From Nakamurella flavida (lineage in GTDB: Bacteria; Actinomycetota; Actinomycetes; Mycobacteriales; Nakamurellaceae), in the NCBI RefSeq assembly GCF_030811475.1, contig NZ_JAUSQV010000001.1, positions 3,793,001 to 3,857,000 on the forward strand: 64,000 bases of DNA. The letters run 5' to 3'. This document shows positions 60,960 to 64,000 of this stretch, piece by piece. The translations under genes and the position numbers were made by a program. The notes under the pieces are model-generated. The model worked only from the letters and a program-made list of their open reading frames with translations, had not been told where the DNA came from and did not search any database. The first letter of the stretch is position 1. Every line of letters starts with the position of its first letter.

Positions 60960-63900
60960 ATGTCTGCCGACACGACGACCGCCGGATCACTGGACGGTCT
61001 GCTGGCCGCCGCACTGACCGACCCCTATTTCGCCGACCTGGTCGGCGCGGCCGGCCGTCCGACACGGCGGGTGGTCGGCCCACCGGCGATCCGTCCGTTC
61101 GTGTGCGCCGCCCTCGCCTCCGCCGCCCCCGCCGGGGCCGGGGTGCCGGTCCTGCTCGTCACCGCGACCGGCCGCGAGGCCGAGATGGCCGTGGCGGCGA
61201 TCGGTGACCTGCTGGGCGACGACCGGGTGTGCCTGTTCCCCTCGTGGGAGACCCTGCCCCACGAACGGCTCTCGCCGCGGGCCGACACCGTCGGGCGCCG
61301 GCTCGCCACCCTGCGCCGCCTGGCCCACCCCGAGCGCGACCCCGCGGGGTACCCGGCCGTCGTCGTCACCACCGTGCGGTCCCTCATCCAGCCGATGGCC
61401 CCCGGGCTCGGCGAGATGACGCCGGTCGAACTCCGGGTCGGGCAGGAGGTCGATCTCTCCGACCTCGTCGAGCAGCTCGTCGGCATGGCCTACGGCCGCG
61501 TGGAGATGGTGGAGAAGCGGGGTGAGGTCGCCGTCCGCGGCGGGATCCTCGACATCTTCCCGCCGAACGCGGCGCACCCGGTCCGGGTCGAGTTCTTCGG
61601 CGACGAGATCAGCGATCTGCGCACCTTCGCGGTGACCGACCAGCGTTCGCTGGAGGCGGTGGACGTCGTCGTCGCCCCGCCGTGCCGGGAGATCCTGCTC
61701 ACCCCGGAGGTACGCGAGCGTGCGGAGGGTCTGTCCACCGCGAACACCGGCGACCCGACGCTGTCGGAGATGCTGGCCAAGCTCGCGTCCGGCGTCCCGG
61801 TGGAGGGCATGGAATCGCTCATCCCGGTGCTGGTCACCGGGCGGCTGACGCTGCTCCCGGAATTGCTGGCCCGCGGGACCCATGTCGTGCTGGCCGATCC
61901 GGAACGGGTCCGCACCCGCGCCGAGGACCTGGTGCGGACGGGCAACGAGTTCCTGGCCGCGTCCTGGATGGCGGCGGCCACCGGTGGTCGGGCCCCCATC
62001 GACCTGGGCTCGTCGGCCTACCGGACGCTGGAGGACACCTTCGACGTGATCCGGGACGCCGAGCTGCCCATCTGGAGCGTCACCCCGTTCGACACCGGCC
62101 TGCCCGACGCCGCCGACGACCCGGGTGCGGCCCCGGCCGTACTGCCGGCCACCGAGTACCGCGGGGAGTTCGCCGCCGCGGTCGGTGACGCCCGCGCCGC
62201 GCTCGCGCAGTCGCACCCGGTCGTCCTGGTGGTGGCCGGGGCCGGCACCGCCCAGCGCGCTCAGGAGCGCCTGGCCGAGGCCGAGGTCGGCGCGAGCATC
62301 GCCGGCGAGGGCAGCGGTGAGCTGCACACCCCGCTCCGCTCCGACGTGGTCACCGTGGCCTGCGGGCGCCTGGAGCACGGCTTCACCCTGACCGCGTCCG
62401 GGCTGACGATGCTCACCGAGGCCGACCTGACCGGCGGCCGTGGCGCCGTGGACGTGGCGCCGGCCCGGATGCCCACCCGCCGCCGCAACGCCGTCGACCC
62501 GGTCTCCCTCAAGCCGGGTGACTACGTCGTGCACTCCCAGCACGGCATCGGCCGCTACGTCGACCTGGTCCAGCGGACGTCCGGCGGCGCGACCCGGGAG
62601 TACCTGGTCGTGGAGTACGCGCCGAGCAAGCGCAACCAGCCCGGTGACCGGCTGTTCGTGCCCACCGATTCTCTCGACCTGCTGTCCCGCTTCGTGGGCG
62701 GGGAGACCCCGACGCTGAACAAGCTGGGTGGCTCGGACTGGGCCAAGACCAAGGGCCGGGCCCGCAAGGCCGTCCGGCAGATCGCGGCCAAGCTGGTCCA
62801 GCTGTACGCCGCCCGTGCATCCTCGCCCGGGCACGCCTTCGGCCCGGACACCCCGTGGCAGCGCGAACTCGAGGACGCCTTCCCCTTCACCGAGACCGCC
62901 GACCAGCTCTCGGCCATCGACGAGGTCAAGGCGGACATGGAGCGTCCGGTCCCGATGGACCGGGTGATCTCCGGGGACGTCGGGTACGGCAAGACCGAGA
63001 TCGCGGTGCGCGCGGCGTTCAAGGCCGTGCAGGACGGCAAGCAGGTGGTGATCCTGGTCCCGACCACACTGCTGGCCCAGCAGCATCTCTCGACCTTCAC
63101 CGAGCGGATGAACGGATTCCCCGTGGTCATCCGCGGGCTGTCCCGGTTCACCGACGACAAGCAGGGCAAGCAGACCGTCGAGGGTCTGGCCGACGGCAGC
63201 GTGGACATCGTCATCGGCACCCACCGCCTGCTGCAGTCGACCATCCGCTACAAGGATCTCGGTCTGGTCATCGTCGACGAGGAGCAGCGCTTCGGCGTGG
63301 AGCACAAGGAGCACATCACCGCGCTCCGCGCCCACGTCGACATGCTGACCATGTCCGCCACCCCGATCCCGCGGACGCTGGAGATGAGCCTGGCCGGCAT
63401 CCGCGAGATGTCGACCATCACCACCCCGCCGGAGGAGCGCCACCCGATCCTGACCTACGTCGGCCCGTTCGACGACAAGCTGGTCGGCGCCGCGGTGCGC
63501 CGCGAGCTGCTCCGCGAGGGCCAGGTGTTCTTCGTGCACAACCGGGTGTCCGACATCGACGCGGTGGCCACCCGCCTGCGCGAGGCCGTTCCCGAGGCCC
63601 GGGTGGCCATCGCCCACGGCCAGATGAACGAGGAACTGCTGGAGAAGGTCATCGACGGGTTCTGGGCGCGCGACTACGACGTGCTGCTCTGCACCACCAT
63701 CGTCGAGACGGGGCTGGACATCTCGAACGCCAACACGCTGATCGTCGACCACGCCGAGATCCTCGGGCTGTCGCAGATGCACCAGCTCCGCGGGCGGGTC
63801 GGTCGTGGCCGCGAACGCGGGTACGCCTACTTCCTGTACCCGTCGGAGAAGCCGCTGACCACCACCGCCCACGACCGGCTGTCCACCATCGCGCAGAACT

Positions 63901-64000
63901 CGGACCTGGGCTCCGGAATGGCGGTCGCCATGAAGGACCTCGAGATCCGCGGTGCCGGCAGCATTCTCGGCGCCGAGCAGAGCGGCCACATCGCCGGTGT
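60960..64000 (+). CDS. mfd: Transcription-repair coupling factor Mfd, 3'-truncated
   Basis: Superfamily-2 translocase that removes stalled RNA polymerase and recruits UvrA. About 1013 codons are in the window, open at the right edge. The UvrB-like N-terminus has [13 protein letters not shown] and [17 protein letters not shown]; the RNA-polymerase-binding region has [13 protein letters not shown]; the motor has GDVGYGKTE (about 672-680), DEEQRFG (near 775), SATPIPRT and RGRVGRG. ATG 60960. Expected to end soon past the window, as in mycobacteria (Rv1020). Confidence 0.96.
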   Translation, partial: MSADTTTAGSLDGLLAAALTDPYFADLVGAAGRPTRRVVGPPAIRPFVCAALASAAPAGAGVPVLLVTATGREAEMAVAAIGDLLGDDRVCLFPSWETLPHERLSPRADTVGRRLATLRRLAHPERDPAGYPAVVVTTVRSLIQPMAPGLGEMTPVELRVGQEVDLSDLVEQLVGMAYGRVEMVEKRGEVAVRGGILDIFPPNAAHPVRVEFFGDEISDLRTFAVTDQRSLEAVDVVVAPPCREILLTPEVRERAEGLSTANTGDPTLSEMLAKLASGVPVEGMESLIPVLVTGRLTLLPELLARGTHVVLADPERVRTRAEDLVRTGNEFLAASWMAAATGGRAPIDLGSSAYRTLEDTFDVIRDAELPIWSVTPFDTGLPDAADDPGAAPAVLPATEYRGEFAAAVGDARAALAQSHPVVLVVAGAGTAQRAQERLAEAEVGASIAGEGSGELHTPLRSDVVTVACGRLEHGFTLTASGLTMLTEADLTGGRGAVDVAPARMPTRRRNAVDPVSLKPGDYVVHSQHGIGRYVDLVQRTSGGATREYLVVEYAPSKRNQPGDRLFVPTDSLDLLSRFVGGETPTLNKLGGSDWAKTKGRARKAVRQIAAKLVQLYAARASSPGHAFGPDTPWQRELEDAFPFTETADQLSAIDEVKADMERPVPMDRVISGDVGYGKTEIAVRAAFKAVQDGKQVVILVPTTLLAQQHLSTFTERMNGFPVVIRGLSRFTDDKQGKQTVEGLADGSVDIVIGTHRLLQSTIRYKDLGLVIVDEEQRFGVEHKEHITALRAHVDMLTMSATPIPRTLEMSLAGIREMSTITTPPEERHPILTYVGPFDDKLVGAAVRRELLREGQVFFVHNRVSDIDAVATRLREAVPEARVAIAHGQMNEELLEKVIDGFWARDYDVLLCTTIVETGLDISNANTLIVDHAEILGLSQMHQLRGRVGRGRERGYAYFLYPSEKPLTTTAHDRLSTIAQNSDLGSGMAVAMKDLEIRGAGSILGAEQSGHIAG

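Noticed and set aside
60987..63989. A 1000-codon open frame on the minus strand opposite mfd
   Set aside because: It mirrors mfd codons, is Gly/Arg/His/Val-rich without any motif, and mfd itself is unmistakable.

Overview
The window is high-GC DNA (about 70 percent G+C by eye) with GTG/ATG starts, ATGA-type gene overlaps and a gene order that places it in the Actinobacteria. The outer genes follow the backbone known from mycobacteria: rpfB-like - rsmA - ispE at the left, pth - rplY at 8-9.4 kb, then prs - glmU - tRNA-Gln - mfd at 52.9-64 kb. The species cannot be fixed from the sequence alone; a Nakamurella- or Frankia-like soil actinobacterium is a guess. rpfB-like is cut by the left edge and mfd by the right edge.

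Left core (0-9.4 kb): cell-wall G5/lysozyme-like protein, rRNA methylase, isoprenoid kinase, ABC-F protein, an alpha/beta hydrolase whose nucleophile position is Gly, a PfkB sugar kinase, a fatty-acyl-AMP ligase-like enzyme, peptidyl-tRNA hydrolase and ribosomal protein L25.

Inositol region (9.6-23.5 kb): a GntR regulator faces an eight-gene operon (iolC, an aldolase, iolB, iolD, iolA, iolE, iolG, iolH), followed by a CUT2-type ABC importer (lipoprotein, permease, ATPase). Two nearly identical 21-bp quasi-palindromes (19 of 21 positions), each overlapping a TTGACA -35 box, lie before iolC and before the importer. Uptake and breakdown therefore appear to form one regulon.

Polyol/sugar module region (23.6-35.9 kb): three blocks, each a LacI regulator divergent from Gfo/Idh/MocA dehydrogenases that are accompanied by a TIM-barrel isomerase or an MFS transporter. 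A fourth LacI gene is also present. Perfect palindromes with central CpG sit in two of the three divergent promoters. The likely role is feeding further inositols or oxidised sugars into the same metabolism (inference).

Miscellaneous and surface-glycan region (36-52.8 kb): thioesterase, PH/SHOCT protein, secreted phosphoesterase, a threonine aldolase - SDR - DUF6421 operon with a clear promoter, a CDP-alcohol phosphotransferase coupled to a GT4 glycosyltransferase, a TIM-barrel protein with a sixth Gfo/Idh enzyme, a second glycosyltransferase, a coupled FAD-oxidoreductase/anchored-protein/HTTM operon, and an O-antigen-ligase-like membrane protein. Relative to the mycobacterial order, the 43 kb between rplY and prs is an accessory block.

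Right core (52.9-64 kb): prs and glmU overlap. Between glmU and mfd are two paralogous secreted right-handed beta-helix proteins flanking tRNA-Gln. No CRISPR array, transposase, integrase or prophage gene was seen.
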